Source: Anadara kagoshimensis
Taxonomy: Eukaryota; Mollusca; Bivalvia; Arcoida; Arcidae
Length of the DNA stretch: 64,000 nt
Assembly: GCA_021292105.1 (NCBI GenBank)
Contig: CM037874.1
Coordinates: 59,374,539-59,438,538, forward strand
Reading direction: 5' to 3'
How positions within the stretch are numbered: the first letter of the stretch is position 1; the number at the start of each line of letters is the position of its first letter. The notes under the pieces were generated by a model. The model was not told where the DNA came from. It worked only from the letters and a program-made list of their open reading frames with translations, and ran no database searches. Made by a program: the position numbers and the translations under genes. Below are positions 32,922 to 43,744 of the stretch, in pieces.

Positions 32922-33905
32922 CTTCATTAGGCGTCGAGGTAACATAACGCCTAATGAATTCCCTTAATATATCTCGTTACATGTACATAGTGGACTTCAT
33001 TAGGCGTCGGGGTAACATAACGCCTAATGAAGTCCCTTACTTTATCTTATTACAAAATGGATTTTATTAGGCGTCGATGTAACTTAACGCCTAATGAAGT
33101 CCCTTGCTTTATCTATTACAAAATGGATTTCATTAGGCGTCGATGTAACTTAACGCCTAATGAAGTCCCTTACTACATCTTTGTACATAGTGGACTTCAT
33201 TAGGCGTCGATGTAACTTAACGCCTAATGAAGTCCCTTACTACATCTTTGTACATAGTGGACTTCATTAGGCGTCGAGGTAACTTAACGCCTAATGAAGT
33301 CCCTTACTACATCTTTGTACATAGTGGACTTCATTAGGCGTCGAGGTAACTTAACGCCTAATGAAGTCCCTTACTATATCTTTGTACATAGTGGATTTCA
33401 TTAGGCGTCGAGGTAATGCAACGCCTAATGAAGTCCATTACTATATCTTTGTGCATAGTGGACTTCATTAGGCGTCGAGGTAACTTAACGCCTACTGAAG
33501 CCCCTACTATATCTTTGTACATAGTGGATTTCATCAGGCGTCGAGGTAATGTAACGCCTAATGAAGTCCACTATGTACAAAGATATAGTAAGGGACTTCA
33601 TTAGGCGTTAAGTTACCTCGACGCCTAATGAAATCCACTATGTACAAAGATATAGTAAGGGACTTCATTAGGCGTTAAGTTACCTCGACGCCTAATAAAG
33701 TCCACTATGCACAAAGATATAGTAATGGACTTCATTAGGCGTTACATTACCTCGACGCCTAATGAAATCCACTATGTACAAAGATATAGTAAGGGACTTC
33801 ATTAGGCGTTAAGGTACCTCCACGCCTTATGAAATTTATTTTGTAATAAGATATAGTAAGGGACTTCATTAGGCGTTATGTTACCTCGACGCCTGATGAA
33901 GTTCA
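32922..33905. repeat. Core array of self-complementary units
   Basis: Units of about 67 bp contain 'ggacttcattaggcgtcg', then 'aggtaacttaacgcctaatg', then 'aagtcccttactatatcttt' and 'gtacatagt'. Each unit is itself a hairpin (cttcattaggcgt pairs with acgcctaatgaag). About ten units read in one direction up to about 33550, then about five in the opposite direction, so the array is a palindrome of palindromes. Outermost units carry variants (aaaatggattttatt, aataagatatag). Confidence 0.9.
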
Positions 33906-34329
33906 GCTTCAGAAAGGTATACTACTACTTAATCTAATACTGCTGACAAGATATTGTCTATATCAACGATCCTCCGCGTTAAACTTATTAAAACAGTTGA
34001 TGTAAAGGCCACTGCAAAACTTTTTTATCATGATAAAAATAAACATATATCTGTTGCACAAAAACTATGATTAAAACGGAGACTTTTAATAAGATGAAAT
34101 AGTATAGAACATCGTTAGCCGTGTTGTTGCCTCGAAGCTTTATGAAATCCATCAGATGATAAAGTAAGCACGGAAGTTTGAGGGAAAAAGCACATTTGAT
34201 TTCATATACATGTACGTATGATGGATTCTAAGAAACCTTGTTGAGAAATTTAGCGGAGAAGATAGATAAAAATAAGAATAAATAAATAAATAAATAAATA
34301 TTTTTTATTTTTGGGCACCTTATTACATG

Positions 34330-34633
34330 CATGGTAATGCACGCAAGATTAAAATATTGTAAAATGCAAAACAATAGCAGGGTGTTGCTAATGTCATTTA
34401 CATGTAGCAATGAAAGTCACGGGGTCCTTCGGAAAAGACCTGATGAACCAATGCATCACATGATAACAATGTATCACAGAAAGTATCGCTCGTTGGAGAC
34501 CCTCCCTGTACACTGTACGCACCTCAAAGGCAAAAACTTCAAATATTTCACCTATAGCTGGTGACGTCTCGATATAAGTAAATATTCTTGACTAGATCTA
34601 AAAAAAACATTTAACAAACCAATCGATCGATCG

Positions 34634-34682
<49 letters not shown>

Positions 34683-34690
34683 GTTGCATC
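34330..34690 (+). mobile_element. SINE inside the right foldback arm, with long (AATC)n tail
   Basis: Contains 'gcaatgaaagtcacggggtc', 'cttcggaaaagacctgatga', 'ctatagctggtgacgtctcg', 'atataagtaaatattcttga' and then 'aaccaatcgatcgatcg' leading into (AATC)n to about 34681. It is the mirror copy of 32220-32475. The tail is much longer here than on the left arm. A (TAAA)n run at 34276-34300 lies just upstream and is reduced to 'tttatttattttt' in the left arm. Confidence 0.8.
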
Positions 34691-35129
34691 CGTAAAATTC
34701 TTAGATTACAATTATTTAAACAATAGTTCTCGATTGGTACCTTTTATGCCTCCCCAAAAAGAGTCAAAACTATAACGGTTTTGGAGAGACAAATACCTCC
34801 CTTTCCCAACATCCAGACGGACGAACGGACGGACAGACGGACAATAACTTTGGTTCCATGTTTGATTAAAATCCATTCATAGAAATGGAAGCTACACATG
34901 TAAAGCTGACACGATATTTTGACGGACCGACGGACGGACGGACGGACAGGGTGATTTGTATAAATACCCCCTAAACAATTTTTCGGGGTATGGTACGGTT
35001 GGACAAAGCACACGATGTATGTGCCTGAATGTACGTTGCTATTGCTAGTTGGTCTAAATCGAAGTCGTAAAATTTTGAGACTTTTTTTTGGTAATATCAA
35101 AAAGTCTTCTCGTCTTGAGCCCCAATCTG

Positions 35130-35213
35130 TGGACTTCATTAGGCGTCGAAATTGTCAACGCCTAATGAAGTCCGGACTTCATTAGGCGTCGGACTTCATT
35201 AGGAGTTGTTACA
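35130..35213. repeat. Right terminal palindrome of the foldback element
   Basis: 'gacttcattaggcgtcgaaa', 'ttgtcaacgcctaatgaagt', 'ccggacttcattaggcgtcg', 'gacttcattaggagttgtta', 'ca' is the inverted complement of the left terminus lacking one internal unit. Confidence 0.85.
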
Positions 35214-35415
35214 TAGCTCGAATGACACGACTGAGAACACTCGCGTTTTTATACACGCACGGGATTTAACATCGTGTATTACAATTAACCAATCATATGA
35301 TACGCATTTTATAGGTACTTAAAAACCCGTAACATTCTGAATTACATATATGTTACTATGAAACACAAAATAGAATGCAAAGAAATTAATTTAAATTTCG
35401 ACAGATGTGCACTAC

Positions 35416-35467
35416 CATGTGCTACTTTTGATTTTGTATAAAATTGTGCATTCAAAAGTAGCACATG
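35416..35467. mobile_element. Hairpin MITE 'TGCTACTTTTGA', copy 2
   Basis: 'catgtgctacttttga' is followed by a loop of about 20 nt and then 'tcaaaagtagcacatg', perfect 16-bp arms. The arm sequence is shared with 29873-29963. The flanks beyond the arms differ, so this may be a shorter derivative or the core of a degraded copy. Confidence 0.7.
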
Positions 35468-36898
35468 ACAATTTTGTAAATACCGCTGACGATTGTCATT
35501 ATTGCCTCGTTTAAGAATTGTGTTAGCATTCTATTGTTTGACAAACCTTCATTATTTATTAAGTAGATTTTGTATCATGCATATTTGTGGCGCTAGATCG
35601 TCTTTCGTGTTTTTCATTAAGCATTCAAAAGTACCCTAAAATACGTTTTCTAATTATAATCTCGCCCTACATTTTTTGTTCTAATAATCTTTTACAGTTT
35701 TTATGTCAATGAAGTTTCGTAACATGTTAACATTTCATTCACCTTTTTGTCTTATCTATCTGGTATTATCTGTTTTACAGGGATATACCTGGATCAAATT
35801 TCGATTTCAAGGCGATAAAACATAAAGAATACAATATATTGCTTGTGTTTTAATGTTACAGTAACATTGTAAACAGGTCGCGTAAGACAATCAACACCGT
35901 CGTACCGTCTCAGATCACAGTGTAAGATTACGCCACGGACCGTAGTTCCTTCAACTTTTGTAAAAAATTAAGATTCATATCTAAATAGATGAGCTTTTGT
36001 ATAAATAAGTTAAAACATGATAATTTATGCAAACTACATCAAAATGTAATGGTACACTTGTCTGTATAAGGTACTAAATAACGACAATCATTGTGTATTC
36101 CCAGTCACGCTTCGGTCAACATCTGGATTAGGTCAAGGTCGACTGGTACCACTTCATAAAAAACACACACGAAAATTAGTGCCTGGTCAATCAATTTTAA
36201 TTGTGTCTAAATATTATTTCAACATTTTGACATGAATGTTTGTTAAACTTTTTATCACCGTAAACTTTTATTTAATCATATTCTATTTAAAATTATATTA
36301 GATATATGTTTGCATTCATTTTCAAATTCCACTGCAATATTTTTTGAAATAAAATATTAAATTACTTCTCCTTTCATATGTCATTATTTTTATAATTGAT
36401 TTTCGTATTTTGACTAGAGTCTGATTACATTCTATCTATAATCGTACTTTTACGTATAATTTTTGAAAATTACATCTTGGGTGGCCAGCTTCATTTCTCT
36501 GTATATGTACATGTTAATTAGATTTCATGATATAAAGAGGACTTGTCAAAGAACTTATTAAAACAGATGGTTTCTATTGTCAAAGAAAATGAAAAATGAG
36601 AAAACAAGGTCAACTCGGTGTATCGGACCGATTGTTTGTTAAAAATTAATTAAGCTTATAATAATATAAAGAATTCAGACGGTTATTTACAGGAACATTG
36701 GCAGTTTAAAATTGCATATTTTAGAGATAATAATGCTTTAAATTTTGATGATTTGTCAAATATTCAACAACGCATGACATTCTATAGACTACCTTAGTTT
36801 ATGATTATTTAATCATGACCTCGCGCGATTAAACTTTCAATTGTTCAGTAATTTTATTTCATTTTTATGGTCTGGTCAGGACCAATTTCTAATTTTCG
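35468..36898. other. AT-rich DNA, no feature seen
   Basis: No supported gene or repeat in this stretch. Confidence 0.5.
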
Positions 36899-37145
36899 AC
36901 GGCAAAGGAGCCAAGTTAAATAGGCAAGGGGGAAAGACAAAGCAGCAAACTTTGGAAGGCATTTGGGAAGGAAAAAAAAACAAAAAAACAAACTTTTGAG
37001 GGGACATGTGGAAGGGAAAGGCAAAACTTTCGAAGGCAATGAGGGAAGTCAACTTTGGAAGGCAAAAGGGATGGAGTTTGGAAAGAAAGATAGTGAAGAT
37101 GAAAAAGCAAAGGAGCGGTCGAGAAGGCAAAGGAGAGATAATTTG
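36899..37145 (+). repeat. Purine-rich tract with degenerate short repeats
   Basis: About 245 nt in which the plus strand is dominated by A and G, with recurring 'ggcaaa', 'actttggaaggca' and 'actttcgaaggcaa' at loose spacing. The three minus-strand frames (61-85 aa, F/P/L-rich) and a plus K/E-rich frame mirror this composition; none has a recognisable motif. It probably represents an old degenerate repeat. Confidence 0.65.
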
Positions 37146-37739
37146 AAAATAAACTTAAACACCACGCATACATACATACAATGATTGTTCTATTTAACGT
37201 TTGTGGTCCTTATCGTATACGGTTTTTGCAGTGTTAAGATATTCTTAACCCTAACGATAAACAGCTGGTTGTTATATATATGTACTTTTTCAGAACACAT
37301 GCACCTAGAACAAGCAAATAAAAAGGACGAGGAGAAAAAAACAAATCACTCCTCTCAGCGCGTGTTGTTGTAAGTAAGGGGTTTACTTTTCGAAATCTTC
37401 AAAATGTGTTGGAAGACCTCGGTTGCCGGTTTGTCTAACGCATGCCGCGTTTACGAATCACAGTAACTTTCACTCGGGCGATTAAAATAGTGTCTGAAAA
37501 TTAATTTAGGGATATAACTGATTTTATCTCTAAATATGCTTACTAGATTCCGTATGGATTTATATATAAAGCCTTGAATTGCACTACCTATGTTCAAATA
37601 GATCCTTGTGTCACACCCTACAGTACAGATCTGCCTTACGTTTAACACTTGGCTTACGACAAGAATACTAATACCTCATATCATTTTCAATGTATTGAAT
37701 AGTAAAATTAAAAAATGGTTTATGACACTATGGATATCA
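37146..37739. other. AT-rich DNA, no gene seen
   Basis: Short frames of 62-65 residues on both strands have no motif. Nothing else is recognised. Confidence 0.5.
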
Positions 37740-37893
37740 AGTGGCCAATAAGCAAAGAGAGATAAATAACAGCTGGCGAAAAGCTCTCGATAGATAGTTA
37801 CTTATCAAAGAGCCGATCGTAAGACGAGCTGCGGATTCAGTACTTATTCTTAAACTAAGTGTTAAACTTTCGACCGGTCTGTACGGCACTAAC
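37740..37893. repeat. Dispersed repeat 'R', copy
   Basis: 'gatagatagttacttatcaa', 'gacgagctgcggattcagta' and 'gtgttaaactttcgaccggt' followed by 'ctgtacggcac' match pieces of the R family near 11.4, 18.39 and 40.19 kb. It directly abuts the CACTA-type element. Confidence 0.5.
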
Positions 37894-37896
37894 TAT

Positions 37897-38489
37897 CACT
37901 AGAAGGGAGTTTTACCGGAATAATTGCGAAAATCTGGAATAATCAGACCAAATCCGGAATAATCAGGTAAAATCCGGAATAAACCGGTAAAATCCAGAAT
38001 AATCAGGCAAAATCCGGAATAATCAGGCAAAATCCGGAATAATTGGACTATTTTGTAATCTAAAAATTACGGTAAGTGTCTGATTATTCCGAAAAAAGAC
38101 TGATTATTACGGTAAAAGTCTAATTATTCCGGCAAATGTCCAATTATTACGGAAAATTTTTCTAAAAATAATAAGTTTTTTAAAAATTTTACCGTAATAA
38201 TTGGACATTTGCCGGAATAATTAGATTTTTACCGTAATAATCAATCTTTTACCGGAAAAATCAGACAAGTTACTGGAATAATCAGACACTTACCGGAATT
38301 TTTAGAATCCGTAAAATTTTCTAATTATTCCGAATTTTGAGCAATTATTCCGGATTTTGTCTGATTATTTCGGATTTGGTATAAAAATTCCGGATTCAAT
38401 CTAAACATTCCGGATTTTTGCAAAGAGTACGGAAAGTGTCTAACTATTCCGGAATTTCGCAATTATTCCGGTAAAACCCCCTTCTAGTG
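37897..38489. mobile_element. 593-bp palindromic element with CACTA ends and 3-bp TSD
   Basis: The left end 'cactagaagggagttttacc' then 'ggaataattgcgaaa' is inverted at the right end with one mismatch in about 35 bp. The direct repeat 'tat' flanks it (37894-37896 and 38490-38492). Sub-terminal repeats 'aaatccggaataatcagg' and 'attattccgg' fill both halves, and the two halves are complementary through the centre near 38175 (for example 'gtccaattattacgg' against 'ccgtaataattggac'). No coding frame is present. CACTA termini plus a 3-bp TSD and sub-terminal repeats are the established hallmarks of the CACTA/EnSpm superfamily; the assignment of this non-autonomous element is an inference. Confidence 0.85.
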
Positions 38490-38492
38490 TAT

Positions 38493-40183
38493 TATAATAA
38501 GTACTAATATTCTCGGTTCCGGACATCCGGGCATTTCAGGTAAAGATGTTATCGGTGGCCTTAGATACGGTGACAACATGCCGTTATATAGCATAGTAAA
38601 TGATACAAATGTACTATTATTTACCACGGATATTAAACTTTATTTGAGTCTTTAAGCGATTTTCATGAAATTTGTAATCAAGTCTGTTTGATAACATTGT
38701 CATATGGATGGAATGATTTAAAAAAAAAAATATAGGTAAATTTATATCTATTTTTTAAAGGACTGATCTGTCCGTCGGCGTTCATAATGGTCACGAACTT
38801 GCTAATACTTTCACTTTTTTTGCGTAAAAGACACGAGAAACTTAAAAAGTAAAATAATCATTTTGGACATTTAAAATGATTAAAACTGAATTACAAATAG
38901 CAACATTTCGTGAATTTAAATAAGTTTAATTTACTGCCGTTGATTACTCGGTCCATCACTAAATACATTAAAAATCAAAAATTAAAATATAAACCTAAAA
39001 TCCATTTAAACACATCTTTCCAACTTAATGACAACTAATATTTAATATGGGACATCGTAAAGACTTTATCCCTATATTATTATTAACACCTGTCAATAAA
39101 TTTTGTATATTGTAAGGTAGATCTACCTCTTAATTACCGGTGATGGAATGTCTAATAAACAGGATGCCCGGTATGTCGTTTATTGATACGCTCTTAATTA
39201 CCGGTATGTGAGAATCGGATGTAAATTCTACTTTTCATAAATTGAGATCAAATAAATATAGTGAAAAAATAAAAGAATGTTTTATTCCAAGTTTTTCCGG
39301 GTGTTGCATGGATCCCGGGATGTTTTAACCAATATTGTTTTTATGTAATTTAAATAGAGACGATTTCTAAGTTATTATAATTTTAAATTATTTTTAAATT
39401 TTAAGTTTTAAAATTGTTTTATGACGATATCATGGAAATATTAAAATTTGGAGTTATACCAGGGTCAGAAAATGAATTACGACAGAATTTAAGATACAGA
39501 GAATGAGAATGAGAGGTACCGTTAAATTACAATTTCATGCATATTTTACTGATCAGAAATACACAATCGGAAAAATATATGAAATAATTATTTAAATATT
39601 TATAATGTTATACTGTAATATTTTAAAAAAAAATGTTACAAAACAAATTTAAAGAATGTTCCCCATGCTCCATGGTTATTCTATTCAACGTTATTTTTAC
39701 CCTGCCCGAATTCCCAAATTTAACGCCTTATAAATTATTTATTTTTGACTTTTTGATAAATTTTGAAAGTCTCTAATCATTTATTAAAGTCATAATTTTT
39801 TTGTGGAAAGTTTCATGTCATATAACCTTGCCAAACTTAAACTTTATTCAATTTGTACGAATCACTATATAAATCTATAGTATCTAAGGGGTTAGTGTCA
39901 CCGTTTCCAAGGTGTCTTAAGTCGCCATCTTCACCTGTGACGTCACACCGAAACCGAGAATATCATTCATATTTAATTTGAAACAAAATGGCGCCCTGTA
40001 TCACATCGTTTATATTATCAATCATATTTTAAAGTAGAAAAAAAAAATAAGCGTTTTAATTGGGTCCTTGAATTTTTACCATAATTATGTATACCAATCA
40101 TGGATTAATTAATTAAAAAAACTCTGAAAATGTTTTCTAAATTGAGCAATATATCAAATTGATTCAGATGACAATTGAGAGGA
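38493..40183. other. AT-rich DNA, no gene seen
   Basis: A short local repeat of 'ctcttaattaccggt' occurs at about 39126 and 39191. Otherwise there is no tandem repeat, RNA-like structure or reading frame of note. Confidence 0.5.
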
Positions 40184-40385
40184 CAGGCCTGTCGAAAGTT
40201 TAACACTGAGCCAAAGCTCGGTTACCGAATGTCTGAGATTTGGAAAGTTTTTTGCCAAAAAGCTGCAGAGATTTAGTCAACGAGGGACTGAAATTAATTG
40301 CCAGTTGACCAGCAATTTGTTAGCTTGATGTACATGTATAGGCATATACTGAAGTTCCTGTGGAGCTTAGTGTTAATCTAAGACT
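40184..40385. repeat. Dispersed repeat 'R', copy with inverted ends
   Basis: The left end 'aggcctgtcgaaagtttaac' then 'actgagccaaagctcgg' is mirrored at the right by 'gagcttagtgttaatctaag'. The arms are short and imperfect (agtttaacactgagc / gcttagtgttaatct). It suggests that the R family is a palindrome-ended element of about 200 bp. Confidence 0.5.
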
Positions 40386-41401
40386 TGGATGTACTTTAGT
40401 TTCTGATGATAAGTTACGGTAAAATCTAGTGATTCACTTGTAAAGATTTGCATTCCACACTTCCATTTCTGAACATCATGTAATGCATAAATTTGAGGTG
40501 AGAATGCATTTTGTCATGAGTATTTTTCTCAAAGTTAAAACCTGTTAATAGTTAGGTAACAGATTTCATAGAAGAACCCTTCAATCTGTTAAATACTATC
40601 TGTCATAAGAAGATATCATTTACGTTGTGGAATCCACTTTAATCATACATTCACAGTGAATTTCATTTCGAAAACCGGGAATATACATGATTATATCTTA
40701 TTTAGATTTGCTTATGAAATCTTAATTTCATTGCATGCATTTACATACATTGATGAAATTTATCATTTAACCACATACATTTATGTTTTACAGCAGGATT
40801 TAAAAAGCCTAACAAGCGTATGAAATCTACAGAAATATGGAGGAAAGGGGTGTCATGTTCTGTTCAAAAGAGTAAAAGGTAGAATGACCAACAGAGATAA
40901 AATATGATAATGTCAATTTCACATTATTATTTTTAAATAAAGATGATTAAGAAGACGTTTCAAATTTAAGTTTTAACATAATTTATAAGCTCTGGTTGTT
41001 TTAGAGAAAAGAGTCGAAACACTTGTCATTTCTGAACTAGATGGCCGGAAAATCTGACGGATTTAAATTCTGAAGATTGTGAAAGCTGAACCCCAAACTT
41101 ATCACAGAACCAACAAGCATGGCACATAAAGTTTATTGTACATGTATAAGTTGTATTTAAAGTCAATGAGTGTCAAGACAAACCGTCAGGTTAAATTGTC
41201 CTTCTACAGTTGACCTTATCGTGGTCCGTAAACCATAATGTTTGTGTCACGTTCATGGTATGTAAATAATGTTCTAGAATAGTTAACCTCGACCACCACT
41301 ACACCACCACTTCTATGTATTGGTGTATTTTTAATGTTTTTAACCAGCTTACTGGAAGCGCTGTTCTTTTGTTATGTATAATTATTAACCATTAAAAAAC
41401 A
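40386..41401. other. AT-rich DNA, no feature seen
   Basis: No supported gene or repeat in this stretch. Confidence 0.5.
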
Positions 41402-41560
41402 ATTCATGTCCAAAGCACAATCCAAATGCACTTGACTTAGAAACTAACAGATTAGGTTAAACACGCGAAATTCCACAAGAGAAATGAGACCGGATGCTTT
41501 GGAAGGGTTAGCACTTCCTGTCTAGCTAGCTACACCCACCATGTGTGTAATATGTAATTA
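41402..41560 (+). repeat. Dispersed repeat 'V', partial copy
   Basis: 'aattcatgtccaaagcacaa', 'agattaggttaaacacgcga', 'aattccacaagagaaatgag', 'ctagctagctacacccacca', 'tgtgtgtaat' follow the order of the first 180 bp of the 14955-15308 copy. Confidence 0.7.
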
Positions 41561-43744
41561 TCAAACAACTTTGAAATATTCGTATTTATGGAGACTGGTT
41601 GTTAAAGTAAGGTTGTGTAAAATAAATAAGGCTGCAAATCGGAGTGTTATATAACCACACCAATACACGTTGTTTTGTAATGAAACCCAGTGCCCGTTGA
41701 AAATCGAGTGTTTTATAATCAGTTGTACCTTCTGATCTTCTTAGCTTGCTTGTTTTGTTCTGCGCTCTTAGTGACTTAGTTATTGTAGAATGCATGTTTG
41801 CGGTTACGCATTTCTTTCTTCATTTTAAGATTTATGACCATTTCAAATATTTATGTAAAATTAAACAAAACTGTGGTCATGATGAGTGTATTTATAGTTA
41901 GAATGTGTCAGGAAAGCTACTTATATATAATTAGGTCGTCTTGTCCACCTTATGTTGTCCAAAACATGATTTATATTGTCTTAGAAATGTTATTTAAATT
42001 CATTAGGTATCAGAACTAATATTACGATAATAGAAGGAGATGATATTTAGATAAAGAATATTAAAATAAACTGTTAAGACTGTTAAAACAAAATTAAAGT
42101 TAACTTTAAAGAAATGATTGTGAAATTGACTCCGATACATAAAACACCCCAAATGTTTGAAATCACATATACCATCAACAAACTGTACTGGTAAAATAAA
42201 GTATATTTACATTTTTTTTTTTATTTTTTAAAGAAATTAAATTAATTTTTCATTTAGTTATTGAAGTATGAAAGAATTAAGTGTGTAAACATACTTCCAA
42301 CACAAAATAAAAAAAAAATAAACCATTTCTTATAATTCAAGTTAAAGAACATTTTTCAACAACAAATCAACAATTTAAAAATTTAAACAACATAGCCGTA
42401 GCAAGTAGCATCGCTATATGGCGTAGGAATTCACATCTCAATGCATCGTCATTAATAAGATGACGTCAACGAGAGCAAATCCATTCATGCAATCGTAACA
42501 GAAAAGATTACCAACACCAATCAAAATGATAAAAGCAGAAAAGAATTGATTTTTATACATTGTATATGCAAGTTTATGAACCATTGGCGTATGCATAAAT
42601 TAAATGGGTATAGCTCTACTTAAATCAAACCACACTTGGATACCATTTTGTCATTGTGACCAGTGCTTGTCCAAAGTAGTCAGTTATCTCAACATAATTA
42701 TGTTTATCTAGGCTTGATTTCTTATTATATATTGTTTATTGTTGGATGTTCATGCTCACATTTGGTCATTTCTAAATATTTGTTTTCCACCAATGCATTT
42801 TGACAACAGGTGACATTACGTTGTTGAACGAGGATTTAGCTAAGGTGTGCTAAACAGTCAACAAGACCTGGCGGAGAATCGGCCATGGAAGGTTTCACCG
42901 GTATTTATATGTATAATGTAACCATTTTACAACAAATATGCTTTTAAGTGCCATTAAAACAAAATTTGAAGGGCTTCACCTGTGACCGATGCAATGCATT
43001 ATATCTATTAATGCAGAGCTTTTCTTCCTTTGAAAATTTAGTGACATTGTTTTCTTAATTTTATTGACTTTCCTAATAACCTGATTGGTTAAAAATTAAC
43101 CAATAAATTAAATTGAAATACATGCACATCCTATATGTCAAGCTATTTTTGGTACCAGGTACTTACTTACACACCCGTGACAGACTACAAAAGTTTTCTG
43201 CTTAACACTCTATTACACAAGATATAATTACCTTACACAACAAAGGATAACTACCAACAGCATAAATACTCAAGATATTAAAAGAGAACTTATGTTAGTC
43301 ATGGACCGTTAAGAATACCACAAGATCCTTCATCTTCTTATCACAGAAGTTTGTTTGACTGCATATGTTAAGAAGAATTTCGTCCATGTTTTATTTACGA
43401 TTTCTGTCCAGCATTATTCTTCATGTATTTGTGTTAATTTACACCTCGTATAAAGCAAACACGTGAGTTTTTACCCACATGACACCAAAATATTATGAAC
43501 AGGATTGACGCTTTAATAAAATCTAACTTAATATATTAGCAAATCACTGGACAGGCCGAAGTAATATCTGGACATACAAAGCCAAGACAGCTGATAGACA
43601 GAACAAAATAAGTATTGTATGAAAAATGATTTTATCTGTCTGGTCTAGTGACCACTACACGTCGGATGTAAGACAGTAGGTCAAGCTTATTCGGACAAAT
43701 CTTATATACAGTAAAGACATGTTAAACTAACAAATTAGTGCCGA
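41561..43744. other. AT-rich DNA, no gene seen
   Basis: Frames of 69-73 residues at 41586-41795 (minus) and 41798-42019 (plus) show no motif. No tandem repeat or RNA-like element is seen. Confidence 0.5.

Larger units (their letters stand above)
31688..35213. mobile_element. 3.5-kb foldback (long inverted-repeat) element
   Basis: The two ends are exact inverted complements beginning 'tgtaacaactcctaatg', and the complementarity continues inward almost to the centre (about 33.55 kb). Each arm is therefore about 1.7-1.9 kb. The direct repeat 'tagctc' flanks both ends (31682-31687 and 35214-35219). Arm order from each end is: terminal palindromes of 'cctaatgaagtccggacttc'; a region with 'cattcaggcacatacatcgt' and (GTCC)-rich sequence; a SINE; a unique segment of about 450 bp; and an inner array of about 67-bp units. 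The arms differ by substitutions, an extra terminal palindrome unit on the left, a longer (AATC)n on the right, and unequal inner arrays (about 10 versus 5 units). Frames such as 31785-32030, 32293-32736 and 34744-35139 are mirror translations of arm DNA; I see no transposase. By structure it fits foldback-type elements with long, internally repetitive TIRs. The superfamily is not assigned. Confidence 0.9.

Noticed and set aside
32922..33905. Regularly spaced palindromic repeats resembling a CRISPR array
   Set aside because: There are no unique spacers, since the whole 67-bp unit is repeated. The array inverts at its centre and lies inside a transposon in metazoan-type DNA.
31785..35139. Frames in the foldback arms (81, 147 and 131 residues) that share peptide sequence
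   Set aside because: The sharing is due to the inverted repeat itself. The frames contain the (GTCC)-rich and SINE segments and show no transposase motif.
37897..38489. TA-duplicating (mariner-type) reading of the palindromic element
   Set aside because: The flank is 'tat' on both sides and the ends are CACTA, which fits a 3-bp duplication better. A TA-only duplication cannot be fully excluded from one copy.
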